Shown piece by piece: positions 1 to 7,420 of a stretch of DNA of 64,000 nucleotides (the first letter of the stretch is position 1; every line of letters starts with the position of its first letter). The notes under the pieces were generated by a model that was given only the letters and a program-made list of their open reading frames with translations, did no database searches and was not told the DNA's origin. The stretch spans positions 2,728,001-2,792,000 of the forward strand of contig NZ_CP133888.1 in NCBI RefSeq assembly GCF_041228405.1, written 5' to 3'. Both the position numbers and the translations under genes were made by a program. This stretch comes from Salinilacustrithrix flava (lineage in GTDB: Bacteria; Actinomycetota; Acidimicrobiia; Acidimicrobiales; Salinilacustritrichaceae).

Positions 1-564
1 CAGCTGCAGCGCTTCACCACGCCGCGGGGTGCGGTCGTGTTCGGCCTGTGGGTCCCGGACCCGGAGCGCTACGGCGTGCTCGACCTGGCGCCCGATGGTT
101 CGGTGCGGGGGATCCTGGAGAAGCCGGCGGAGCCGCCGTCGCCGTACATGGTGCCGGGGCTCTACTTCTACGACGGCTCGGTGGTGGAGGTGGCCAAGGG
201 GATCAAGCCGAGCGAGCGGGGCGAGATCGAGATCACCGACGTGAACAACCACTACCTGGGCCAGGGTGCTCTGGAGGTGTGCCGGCTGCCGTTCGCGACG
301 GACTGGTTCGACGTCGGCACCTTCGACGCGATGCTCGACGCCCAGACGTGGGTGGCCGGTCTGCAGCGTCGCAAGGGGCTCCTGATCGGCTCGCCCGAGG
401 CGGCCGCGTACCGGGAGGGCTTCATCGGTGCCGAGGAGCTGGCTGCGCTGGCCGAGGCCGAGGTCCACGGCGGCGACCTGGCCAAGAGCGGCTACGGCGA
501 GTCGCTGCTGCGGGTCCTGAGCTTCGAGGAGGCCGACGAGGTCGGCGAGGGTCCGGCATGGTGA
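1..564 (+). CDS. rmlA: Glucose-1-phosphate thymidylyltransferase, 5' end outside window
   Basis: Makes dTDP-glucose from dTTP and glucose 1-phosphate, the first step of dTDP-L-rhamnose synthesis in the cytoplasm. Only the C-terminal 187 codons are present; the family is usually about 290 residues, so about 100 N-terminal residues with the nucleotide-binding signature lie off the left edge. The visible part fits the family: an EKP tripeptide, GLYFYD, GEIEITDVN, a WFDVGT motif and a closing KSGYGESLL segment. The stop overlaps the rmlC start (ATGGTGA), suggesting translational coupling in an rmlA-C-B-D operon. A related nucleotidyltransferase with another sugar is possible, but the rml neighbours make rmlA the best call. 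Confidence 0.93.
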   Translation, partial: QLQRFTTPRGAVVFGLWVPDPERYGVLDLAPDGSVRGILEKPAEPPSPYMVPGLYFYDGSVVEVAKGIKPSERGEIEITDVNNHYLGQGALEVCRLPFATDWFDVGTFDAMLDAQTWVAGLQRRKGLLIGSPEAAAYREGFIGAEELAALAEAEVHGGDLAKSGYGESLLRVLSFEEADEVGEGPAW

Positions 565-1115
565 CGGTGGTGGACCTGTCGACCGAGACGACCGGCATCG
601 ACGGGCTGGTCGTGGTGACGATGAAGCAGGTCACCGACGAGCGGGGCACGATCCGCGAGTTCTACCGGGAGTCCGCGTTCGTCGATGCCGGCCTGCCGTC
701 GCTCGGGCCGTGGGTGCAGGTGAACGTCACCGAGACCGTCCGGGGCGCGGTCCGGGGCATGCACGGCGAAGCCATGACCAAGCTGGTGTCCGTCGCGTCG
801 GGGCGGGCGCACGGCGCCTACGTCGACGTCCGTCCCGGTTCGGCCACGTTCGGCGCGGTGGTGCAGGTCGACCTGGTCCCCGGCGTGCAGGTGCTGGTGC
901 CGCCCGGGGTGTGCAACGGCTTCCAGGCGCTGGAGGACGGCACCCAGTTCCTGTACTGCTTCGACGTGGAGTGGCAGCCCGACATGGCCGGCGTGGCCTG
1001 CACGCCGCTGGACCCGGCGCTCGGCATCGACTGGCCCATCGCCGTGGACCCCGACGACCAGGCGCAGGTGTCGGCCAAGGACCGCAGCGCGCCCCGCCTG
1101 GCCGAGCTTCCGTAG
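558..1115 (+). CDS. rmlC: dTDP-4-dehydrorhamnose 3,5-epimerase family protein (atypical)
   Basis: A 185-residue cupin of the RmlC family, which epimerises C3 and C5 of dTDP-4-keto-6-deoxyglucose. The start ATG overlaps the rmlA stop. Family features seen are DERGTIREFYRES near the N-terminus, RGMH (the usual RGLH, carrying the catalytic His), a KLV strand and FLY near the C-terminus. It is not standard: RGMH is followed by GEA instead of the usual aromatic-Gln, and the segment after FLY reads CFDVEWQP where family members normally have a TDYY-like segment with the catalytic Tyr. It sits between rmlA and rmlB, so a role in the same pathway is likely, but it may be only a 3- or 5-epimerase or make a different sugar. 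Confidence 0.82.
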   Translation: MVTVVDLSTETTGIDGLVVVTMKQVTDERGTIREFYRESAFVDAGLPSLGPWVQVNVTETVRGAVRGMHGEAMTKLVSVASGRAHGAYVDVRPGSATFGAVVQVDLVPGVQVLVPPGVCNGFQALEDGTQFLYCFDVEWQPDMAGVACTPLDPALGIDWPIAVDPDDQAQVSAKDRSAPRLAELP

Positions 1116-1125
1116 CCTCATCGTC
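1113..1125 (+). promoter_or_regulatory. Possible -10 box for leaderless rmlB
   Basis: TAGCCT at 1113-1118 fits the actinobacterial TANNNT -10 consensus and lies 7 bases before the GTG of rmlB, which has no Shine-Dalgarno sequence. The box overlaps the rmlC stop codon. This would give rmlB an additional leaderless transcript; it is an inference from spacing. Confidence 0.4.
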
Positions 1126-2091
1126 GTGCGACTCCTCGTGACCGGCGGTGCCGGGTTCATCGGTTCGAACTACGTGCGCTGGGTGCTGGCCAACACCGAC
1201 GACGAGATCGTCGTCTACGACGCCCTCACCTACGCCGGGAACCTGTCGACCCTCAAGGACGTCGACGACGACCCCCGCTACTCCTTCGTGCACGCCGACA
1301 TCTGCGATCCCGGCCCCCTCGAGGACGCCATGCGGGGCTGCGACGCGGTGGTGCACTTCGCCGCCGAGAGCCACGTCGACCGCTCCATCGAGGGCAGCGA
1401 CGACTTCGTCATCACCAACTGCTTCGGCACCAACGTCGTCATGGACACCGCCCGCCGCCTGGAGGTCGACCGGGTCGTGCACATCGGCACCGACGAGGTC
1501 TACGGATCGGTCGAGACCGGATCCTCCAGGGAGGGCGACCCCCTCGAGCCCCGCTCGCCCTACAGCGCCTCCAAGGCCGGCTCGGACCTGCTCGCCCTCA
1601 GCTACCACGCCACCCACGGCCTCGACGTGCGGGTCACCCGCTGCACCAACAACTTCGGGCCCTACCAGTACCCGGAGAAGGCGATCCCGCTGTTCACCAC
1701 CAACCTGCTCGAGGACCGCCCGATCCCGCTCTACGGCGACGGCCTCAACGAGCGGGACTGGATCTACGTCGACGACCACTGCGCCGGCGTCCACCTCGTC
1801 CTCACCGACGGCACGCCCGGTGAGATCTACAACATCGGCGCCGGCAACGAGACCCCCAACCGGGTGCTGGTGGACAAGCTGCTCGCCCTCACCGGCAAGG
1901 ACGAATCCCTCGTCACCTACGTCGAGGACCGCCTCGGCCACGACCGCCGCTACTCCGTCGACATCACCAAGATCACCGAGCTCGGCTGGACCCGCCGGCG
2001 CACCCTCGACGAGGCCCTCGAAGCCACCGTCGCCTGGTACCGGGACAACCAGTGGTGGTGGAAGCCCCTGCGGGACGGGACCGCACCCTGA
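1126..2091 (+). CDS. rmlB: dTDP-glucose 4,6-dehydratase
   Basis: NAD-dependent extended SDR that converts dTDP-glucose to dTDP-4-keto-6-deoxyglucose, step two of dTDP-rhamnose synthesis. The 321-residue protein has the N-terminal GGAGFIGSNYVRW dinucleotide-binding motif, HFAAESHVDRSI, the TDEVYG active-site triad (Thr, Asp and Glu as in RmlB) at about residues 124-129, and YSASKAGSD, the YxxxK dyad, at about 146-150. CTNNFGPYQYPEK is also typical of RmlB. It starts with GTG and ends in a TGATG overlap with rmlD, so rmlD is probably coupled to it. Length and motifs are complete. Confidence 0.96.
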   Translation: MRLLVTGGAGFIGSNYVRWVLANTDDEIVVYDALTYAGNLSTLKDVDDDPRYSFVHADICDPGPLEDAMRGCDAVVHFAAESHVDRSIEGSDDFVITNCFGTNVVMDTARRLEVDRVVHIGTDEVYGSVETGSSREGDPLEPRSPYSASKAGSDLLALSYHATHGLDVRVTRCTNNFGPYQYPEKAIPLFTTNLLEDRPIPLYGDGLNERDWIYVDDHCAGVHLVLTDGTPGEIYNIGAGNETPNRVLVDKLLALTGKDESLVTYVEDRLGHDRRYSVDITKITELGWTRRRTLDEALEATVAWYRDNQWWWKPLRDGTAP

Positions 2092-2945
2092 TGCGGGTGC
2101 TCGTCGCCGGCGCCGTCGGCCAGCTCGGCACCGACCTCGTCCGGCGCTGCGAGGAGGCGGGCGACGACGTCGTCGCCGCCGATCGCTCCACCCTCGACGT
2201 CGGCGACCGCGCCGCGGTCGATGCCGCCGTGCTCGACGGTGGCTTCGACGTCGTCTTCAACGCTGCCGCCTGGACCGCCGTCGACGCCTGCGAGGCCGAC
2301 CCCGAGCGCGCCCACCGGGACAACGCGCTGGCGTGCCGCTGGCTGGCCGATGCGTGCCGTCGTTCCGGCGCCCACCTCGTCCACGTCTCCACCGACTACG
2401 TGTTCGACGGGACCAAGGACGTGCCGTACCACGAGTGGGACCGCCCGAACCCGCAGTCGGTCTACGGCGCCTCCAAGTGGTCCGGCGAGCACGAGATCGC
2501 CGTGCACGCCGGCGGTGGCGCGGCGGTCGTGCGCACGTCCTGGATCTTCGGTGCGCACGGTCCGAACATGGTGGCCACGGTGCTCGGTCTCCGGGACCGG
2601 GACGAGCTCGCCTTCGTCGACGACCAGCGCGGGTGCCCGACCGCCACGGCCGACCTGGCAGGCATGCTGCGGACCCTCGCCGTCGAACGGGTCCCGGGGC
2701 TCTTCCACGTCACCAACGCCGGCGCAGTGTCGTGGTACGAGTTCGTGCGCGACGTGCTCGAGGCCGCAGGCGAGGACCCGGACAAGGTCCGCCCGATCCG
2801 CACCGCCGACCTCGACCCGCCCCGGCCGGCACCACGCCCCGCGAACTCGGTGCTCGACAACCGGGCGCTGCGCCTCTCGGGCCTCCCACCGCTGCGCCAC
2901 TACCGTGAGCCGCTGCAGCAGGTCGTGGACGCCCTGCTGGGCTGA
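2091..2945 (+). CDS. rmlD: dTDP-4-dehydrorhamnose reductase
   Basis: NAD(P)H-dependent reductase that finishes dTDP-L-rhamnose. The 284-residue protein opens with GAVGQLGTDLV (GxxGxxG) and has STDYVFDG and YGASKWSGE, the YxxxK catalytic dyad, both diagnostic of RmlD. An open frame extends further upstream, but the ATG at 2091 overlaps the rmlB stop (TGATG) and begins exactly at the Rossmann fold, so I chose it. Last of the rml genes; ugd follows after 20 bases. Confidence 0.95.
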   Translation: MRVLVAGAVGQLGTDLVRRCEEAGDDVVAADRSTLDVGDRAAVDAAVLDGGFDVVFNAAAWTAVDACEADPERAHRDNALACRWLADACRRSGAHLVHVSTDYVFDGTKDVPYHEWDRPNPQSVYGASKWSGEHEIAVHAGGGAAVVRTSWIFGAHGPNMVATVLGLRDRDELAFVDDQRGCPTATADLAGMLRTLAVERVPGLFHVTNAGAVSWYEFVRDVLEAAGEDPDKVRPIRTADLDPPRPAPRPANSVLDNRALRLSGLPPLRHYREPLQQVVDALLG

Positions 2946-2965
2946 TCGTCGGCGGAGGAGCGGAC

Positions 2966-4237
2966 ATGAGCAGGATCGCGATCATCGGCACCGGCTACGT
3001 CGGCCTGACAACGGGGGCGTGCTTCAGCGCCCTGGGCCACGACGTGGTGTGCGCCGACATCGACGCGGCCAAGGTCGAGCGGCTGAAGCAGGGCGACATC
3101 CCGATCCTGGAGGCCGGCCTCGACGAGATCGTGCGCGAGGGCCTGGAGTCGGGTCGGCTCACCTTCGTCCTCGGCGCCGCCACCGCGGCGGCCGACTGCG
3201 AGTTCGCCTACCTGTGCGTCCCGACCCCCCAGGGCGAGGACGGCTCCGCAGACCTGTCCTACATCGAGCAGGCGGCGCGCGAGATCGCCCCGGTGCTGCC
3301 GTCGGAGTCTGTCGTGGTCAACAAGTCGACGGTGCCGGTCGGCTCCACCCGCGTCGTGGAGCGGGCCCTCGGCCGCGACGACGTCGCCGTGGTCTCGAAC
3401 CCCGAGTTCCTCCGCGAGGGCTCGGCCGTCCACGACTTCATGAACCCGGACCGCATCGTCATCGGCGCGGACGACCAGTCCGCCGCCATCAAGGTCGCGT
3501 CCCTCTACCTCGGCGTGGCCGCCCCGCTCATCGTCACCGACCCCGCCTCGGCCGAGACCATCAAGTACGCCGCCAACTCGTTCCTGGCCACGAAGATCTC
3601 CTTCATCAACGCCGTCGCCGCGATCTGCGAGGCGGTGGGCGCCGACATCAACGACGTCGCCCTGGGCATCGGCTACGACAAGCGCATCGGCTCGGAGTTC
3701 CTGAAGCCGGGACCGGGCTTTGGCGGAAGTTGTTTTCCAAAAGACACGCGGGCGATGGTCAAGATCGCCGAGGAGGGCGGTTACGACTTCCACCTCCTGA
3801 AGGGCGTCATCCAGGTCAACGACGAGCAGTACGACCGCACCGCCGAGAAGGCGATCGAGCTCATGGACGGCGACGTCGACGGCAAGCAGGTCGCGGCGTG
3901 GGGCCTCACGTTCAAGGCCCGCACGGATGACCTGCGCGAGTCGCCGTCGCTGGAGGTGCTCGGCCGGCTGGCCGCTCGCGGCGCGAAGGTCCGGGCCTAC
4001 GACCCGGCGGTCTCCCACCAGCTCGACGGCATCGAGGTGGTCGCCGATCCCTACGACGCCTGCGATGGCGCCGACGTGCTGCTGGTGCTCACCGAGTGGG
4101 ACGAGTTCAAGTGGCTCGACCTGGGCGAGGTGAAGGCCCGCATGGCCACGCCCGCAGTGGTGGACGCCCGCAACCTGCTCGACCGCTCCGCCCTCATCCG
4201 CCGCGGGTTCACCTTCCGCGGCATCGGGCGGCGCTGA
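2966..4237 (+). CDS. ugd: UDP-glucose 6-dehydrogenase
   Basis: Oxidises UDP-glucose twice to UDP-glucuronate with NAD+. The 423-residue protein has the N-terminal GTGYVGLTTGACF NAD-binding motif, CVPTP, STVPVGSTR, NPEFLREG and the active-site GFGGSCFPKD at residues 251-260 with catalytic Cys256. GGAGGAG lies just ahead of the ATG. The next gene starts directly after the stop and would decarboxylate the product to UDP-xylose, so the pair forms a pathway. Odd: codons 249-259, around the catalytic Cys, use A- or T-ending codons (TTT, GGA, AGT, TGT, CCA, AAA) almost absent from the rest of the gene; see findings. Confidence 0.95.
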   Translation: MSRIAIIGTGYVGLTTGACFSALGHDVVCADIDAAKVERLKQGDIPILEAGLDEIVREGLESGRLTFVLGAATAAADCEFAYLCVPTPQGEDGSADLSYIEQAAREIAPVLPSESVVVNKSTVPVGSTRVVERALGRDDVAVVSNPEFLREGSAVHDFMNPDRIVIGADDQSAAIKVASLYLGVAAPLIVTDPASAETIKYAANSFLATKISFINAVAAICEAVGADINDVALGIGYDKRIGSEFLKPGPGFGGSCFPKDTRAMVKIAEEGGYDFHLLKGVIQVNDEQYDRTAEKAIELMDGDVDGKQVAAWGLTFKARTDDLRESPSLEVLGRLAARGAKVRAYDPAVSHQLDGIEVVADPYDACDGADVLLVLTEWDEFKWLDLGEVKARMATPAVVDARNLLDRSALIRRGFTFRGIGRR

Positions 4238-6556
4238 GTGGCCCGCATCGTCGTCACGGGCGGCGCCGGCTTCCTCGGCTCCCACATCTGCGACCGGCTG
4301 CTGGCGCGCGGTGACGAGGTCGTCGTCCTCGACAACCTCATCACCGGCAGCGTCGCCAACATCGAGCACCTCTTCGGCACCCCGGGGTTCACCTTCGTCG
4401 AGCACGACGTCTCGAAGTTCATCTGGGTCCCGGGAGCGGTGGACGCGGTGCTGCACTTCGCCTCGCCGGCGTCGCCGAAGGACTACCTGGAGATGCCGAT
4501 CCAGACCCTGAAGGTCGGGTCCCTCGGCACGCACAACGGCCTGGGCCTGGCCAAGGAGAAGGGCGCCACGTTCTTCCTCGCCTCCACCTCCGAGGTCTAC
4601 GGCGACCCCCAGGTCCACCCCCAGACCGAGGAGTACTGGGGGCACGTGAACCCGGTCGGGCCCCGTGGCGTCTACGACGAGGCCAAGCGCTTCGCCGAGG
4701 CGATCACGATGGCGTACCACTCCCACCACGGGCTCGACGTGCGGATCGTGCGCATCTTCAACTCGGTGTTGGGTGATGAGCAGGTCCTCTTCGACGACGG
4801 CGAGGTCCTCCATCGCTGCCGAGCAGATGAAGTGGCCGCGCGGCTCGACGGCGCTGTCGACCTCGAGGGCTGGAGTGTCCCCGCGTTCGGTGGCGATGGC
4901 AGGGTCAGATCATCGGAGGCATCGGCCTTCGTCGGTCACCCGACGGAGGCGCCGTGCTTCGAGGTCCGAACGCAATATGGCCGATCGCTCCGGGTCACCG
5001 GTGATCACAGCTTGTTCGTCCGGGGAGCCGACGGGGCACCTGTTGCGAAGCCGGTCTGTGACCTGACGCTCGATGACCGGGTAGCGGTTGCCAGGCGCAT
5101 CGAGGTACCTGAGCGCGATCGGTCGTTCGTGCGCATGACAGACGTCTGGGACGCCGCTGGCGGCGACGCCTGGCAGCTGCTGGTCCGGGCGGAGGGCCTC
5201 GGGGAGGTGGCGTGGAAGCGCCGTCGAGAGCTCTTCGACCTCCTGGAGGCCCGCCGGAGGCCAGAGTCACCCGTGTGGAGGTCGATCCTGTGGGGTGAGA
5301 TCGCTCGGCACCGAGACCGCGACCAGCTGCCGTTGGCCGCGCTGCGGTTGCTGGGTCTCGACGTCCCCGTTGGGGCTCGGGTCCGGCGGCGGACGAGCGG
5401 AAGGTCCCACGAGCTTCCGGAGCTCGTCCACCTCGATGACGAGCTGCTGTGGGCCATGGGCCTGTGGATCGCCGAGGGCACGTGGGTCGAAGACCCTCCG
5501 AAGACCAACTGCGTCATCTGGTCGTGCGAGGACCACCTGCTCGATCGCGTCGAGAAGGTCCTCGACCGACAGCTGGGGCTCCCGGTCACCAGGACGCACG
5601 GTTCCTCGAAGCGATCTGCGGCTCTCCGCGTCAATGCATCGCTGCTCCTCACGCTGTTCCGTCACCTCGGGTTCGGGCCCGGTCCGCGGACGATCCCGGG
5701 CTGGATCCTGGGCCTTCCGCTCGAACGGCTCGGGCATGTCATCGAGGGCTACCGAGAAGGCGACGGCGTGCATTCGGGCGCGAAGTACGAAGAAGCGGTT
5801 CGCCACGAGTTCTCCACGACCAGCGTTGCCCTGAAGGACGATCTGGTCGTCGCTCTCGCACGATTCGGCATCTGCCCCTCGGTCGGCCGCTACGAAACGA
5901 CCAACCGTGCGGTGAGCGGCGACCGCCGCTTCCCGTTCTGGCGCATCACCGTCCCGCGAGTCGAGCCATGGAGCCCGTTGGAGTGGCATCGCGGCGTCCG
6001 CCAGACGATGCAGTGCCCGAGTGATGGAGACCTGGTCTGGGCTGCGGTGCGTTCGATCGAACCGGTCGAGGCCACACCGCTCGTCTACGACTTCTGCGTG
6101 CCCGGCAGAGAGAACTTCTGGGCGGGTGGCGGCGTCATGGCGCACAACACCTACGGCCCCCGGATGCGGCCCAAGGACGGGCGGGTGGTCTCCAACTTCA
6201 TCATGCAGGCGCTGCAGGGCGTGCCGATCACGATCTACGGCGACGGCAGCCAGAGCCGGTCGTTCTGCTACGTCGACGACGAGGTCGCCGGGTTCCTCGC
6301 CCTGCTCGACTCCGATCAGATCGGGCCCATCAACATCGGCAACCCGGGTGAGTTCACGATGGTGGAGCTGGCCGAGCTCGTGCTCGAGCTCACCGGGTCG
6401 TCGTCGGAGATCGTCCACGAGCCGCTCCCCGAGGACGACCCGACCCAGCGCAAGCCCGACATCACCAAGGCGCGCGAGCTCCTGGGCTGGGAACCCGAGG
6501 TCGACCTGCGGGAGGGCCTGCAGCGCACGATCGAGCACTTCGCCCGACTCGTGTAG
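4238..6556 (+). CDS. uxs: UDP-glucuronate decarboxylase (UDP-xylose synthase) precursor with intein
   Basis: Encodes 772 residues, of which 1-175 and 638-772 are a 310-residue UDP-glucuronate decarboxylase (extended SDR, NAD-dependent) that makes UDP-xylose from the Ugd product. Extein motifs: GGAGFLGSHICDRLL, HFASPASPKDYLEMP, STSEVYGDP and GPRGVYDEAKRFAE (YxxxK, Tyr146/Lys150); after the intein TYGPRMRPKDGRVVSNFI and YGDGSQSRSFCYVDD. These are characteristic of UXS rather than of general epimerases. Residues 176-637 form an intein that splits the conserved RIFN-TYGPRM segment and must be spliced out for activity. The GTG start directly follows the ugd stop. Removing the intein gives the normal family length. 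Confidence 0.94.
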   Translation: MARIVVTGGAGFLGSHICDRLLARGDEVVVLDNLITGSVANIEHLFGTPGFTFVEHDVSKFIWVPGAVDAVLHFASPASPKDYLEMPIQTLKVGSLGTHNGLGLAKEKGATFFLASTSEVYGDPQVHPQTEEYWGHVNPVGPRGVYDEAKRFAEAITMAYHSHHGLDVRIVRIFNSVLGDEQVLFDDGEVLHRCRADEVAARLDGAVDLEGWSVPAFGGDGRVRSSEASAFVGHPTEAPCFEVRTQYGRSLRVTGDHSLFVRGADGAPVAKPVCDLTLDDRVAVARRIEVPERDRSFVRMTDVWDAAGGDAWQLLVRAEGLGEVAWKRRRELFDLLEARRRPESPVWRSILWGEIARHRDRDQLPLAALRLLGLDVPVGARVRRRTSGRSHELPELVHLDDELLWAMGLWIAEGTWVEDPPKTNCVIWSCEDHLLDRVEKVLDRQLGLPVTRTHGSSKRSAALRVNASLLLTLFRHLGFGPGPRTIPGWILGLPLERLGHVIEGYREGDGVHSGAKYEEAVRHEFSTTSVALKDDLVVALARFGICPSVGRYETTNRAVSGDRRFPFWRITVPRVEPWSPLEWHRGVRQTMQCPSDGDLVWAAVRSIEPVEATPLVYDFCVPGRENFWAGGGVMAHNTYGPRMRPKDGRVVSNFIMQALQGVPITIYGDGSQSRSFCYVDDEVAGFLALLDSDQIGPINIGNPGEFTMVELAELVLELTGSSSEIVHEPLPEDDPTQRKPDITKARELLGWEPEVDLREGLQRTIEHFARLV
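4763..6148 (+). mobile_element. Intein with LAGLIDADG-type homing endonuclease region
   Basis: A 462-residue protein-splicing element in frame inside the UDP-glucuronate decarboxylase gene. Splicing signals: Ser1 (SVLGDEQVL, block A), TGDH at intein residues 79-82 (block B TxxH), and a C-terminal block VYDFCVPGRENFW..VMAHN at 441-462 with the penultimate His and terminal Asn; the +1 extein residue is Thr. Between them are two dodecapeptide-like motifs, LLWAMGLWIAEG (228-239) and VIEGYREGDG (326-335), as in LAGLIDADG endonucleases. The first has Glu where the catalytic Asp is normal, so nuclease activity is doubtful. The segment uses more A/T-ending codons than its host, consistent with horizontal arrival. 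Confidence 0.93.
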
Positions 6557-6563
6557 CGGCGCG

Positions 6564-6599
6564 TACCTTGGCAACGTCCGTTGCCGACTCCTGAAGGAG
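6564..6599 (+). promoter_or_regulatory. Possible -10 box and ribosome binding site for the crotonase gene
   Basis: TACCTT at 6564-6569 matches a TANNNT -10 box and GAAGGAG at 6593-6599 lies 8 bases before the GTG at 6608. Together they suggest a separate short-leader transcript and decide the start codon against an earlier in-frame one at 6581. Confidence 0.4.
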
Positions 6600-6607
6600 C
6601 ACCCCAC

Positions 6608-7360
6608 GTGTCCGATGTCCTGCTGACCGAGCGCCGAGGCCGGGTCCTGGTCATGACCCTGAACCGCCCCGACCAGCGCAACGCGCTCAACGCCGAGCTG
6701 GCCGACGCCCTGAAGGCGTCGCTCGAGGAGCTCGACGCCGACGGCGAGCTCACGGCCGGTGTGCTCACCGCCAACGGCAAGAACTTCTGCGCCGGCATGG
6801 ACCTCAAGGAGTTCGCCACCAAGGGCCCGCCCGCCTCGATGGGCGCCATCTACAACCAGCCGTGGCAGAAGCCCCTCATCGGTGGCGTCCACGGCCCCGT
6901 GCTGGCCGGCGGCCTCGAGCTCGCCCTGGTGTGCGACCTGCTGGTCGCGGCCGAGGGCTCCAGCTTCGGCGTGCCCGAGGTCAAGCGCGGCCTGCTGGCC
7001 GCCGGCGGCGCCCTCGTGCGCCTGCCCAGCCGCCTGCCCTACGCCGTCGCCATGGAGATGTCGCTCACCGGTGATCCGATCAGCGCCGAGGAGGCCAAGC
7101 ACTACGGCCTGGTCAGCAAGGTCGTGCCCCAGGACCAGGTGCTCGACGAGGCCATCGCGCTGGCCGAGCGGATCGCGGCCAACGCGCCCCTGTCCATCGC
7201 CGCCTCCAAGCAGATGATCCGCAACTCCGCCGGTCGCACCGAGGAGGAGGGCTGGGCCGAGCAGGGTCCCCTCGCCGGCAAGATCTTCTCCTCGAAGGAC
7301 TCCATCGAGGGTTCGATCGCCTTCGCCGAGAAGCGCCAGCCCAACTGGTCCGGCGAGTAG
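6608..7360 (+). CDS. Enoyl-CoA hydratase/isomerase (crotonase) family protein
   Basis: A 250-residue crotonase-fold enzyme that probably hydrates or isomerises an enoyl-CoA in fatty-acid or related acyl-CoA breakdown. The oxyanion-hole segments NGKNFCAGMDLKEF and GPVLAGGLELALVCDL are present, and both glutamates used by true hydratases appear conserved (FGVPEV and the later AMEM). The GTG start is chosen because it has GAAGGAG 8 bases upstream. It is functionally unrelated to the sugar genes around it; the substrate cannot be told from sequence. A strong inverted repeat follows the stop. Confidence 0.85.
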   Translation: MSDVLLTERRGRVLVMTLNRPDQRNALNAELADALKASLEELDADGELTAGVLTANGKNFCAGMDLKEFATKGPPASMGAIYNQPWQKPLIGGVHGPVLAGGLELALVCDLLVAAEGSSFGVPEVKRGLLAAGGALVRLPSRLPYAVAMEMSLTGDPISAEEAKHYGLVSKVVPQDQVLDEAIALAERIAANAPLSIAASKQMIRNSAGRTEEEGWAEQGPLAGKIFSSKDSIEGSIAFAEKRQPNWSGE

Positions 7361-7373
7361 CACCACCGCTGCT

Positions 7374-7417
7374 GTTCCGTGGTCGCTGCCAGAACGATCT
7401 GGCAGCGACCACGGAAC
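7374..7417. terminator. Perfect 20-bp inverted repeat, likely bidirectional terminator
   Basis: Arms 7374-7393 and 7398-7417 are perfect reverse complements around a 4-base loop (ACGA). It lies between the convergent crotonase and GT2 genes, so it can terminate both. No U-tract follows. The core TGCCAGA..TCTGGCA with flanking TTCCG/CGGAA recurs at 27455-27494 between another convergent pair. Confidence 0.75.
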
Positions 7418-7420
7418 GCA

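Noticed and set aside
2900..4813. Minus-strand open frame of 637 codons
   Set aside because: Antisense to ugd and the UXS start; no recognisable domain and repetitive composition.
4763..6148. Insertion read as an ordinary extra domain or an IS element
   Set aside because: It is exactly in frame, splits a short conserved motif and carries both intein terminal motifs; no inverted repeats or transposase are seen.
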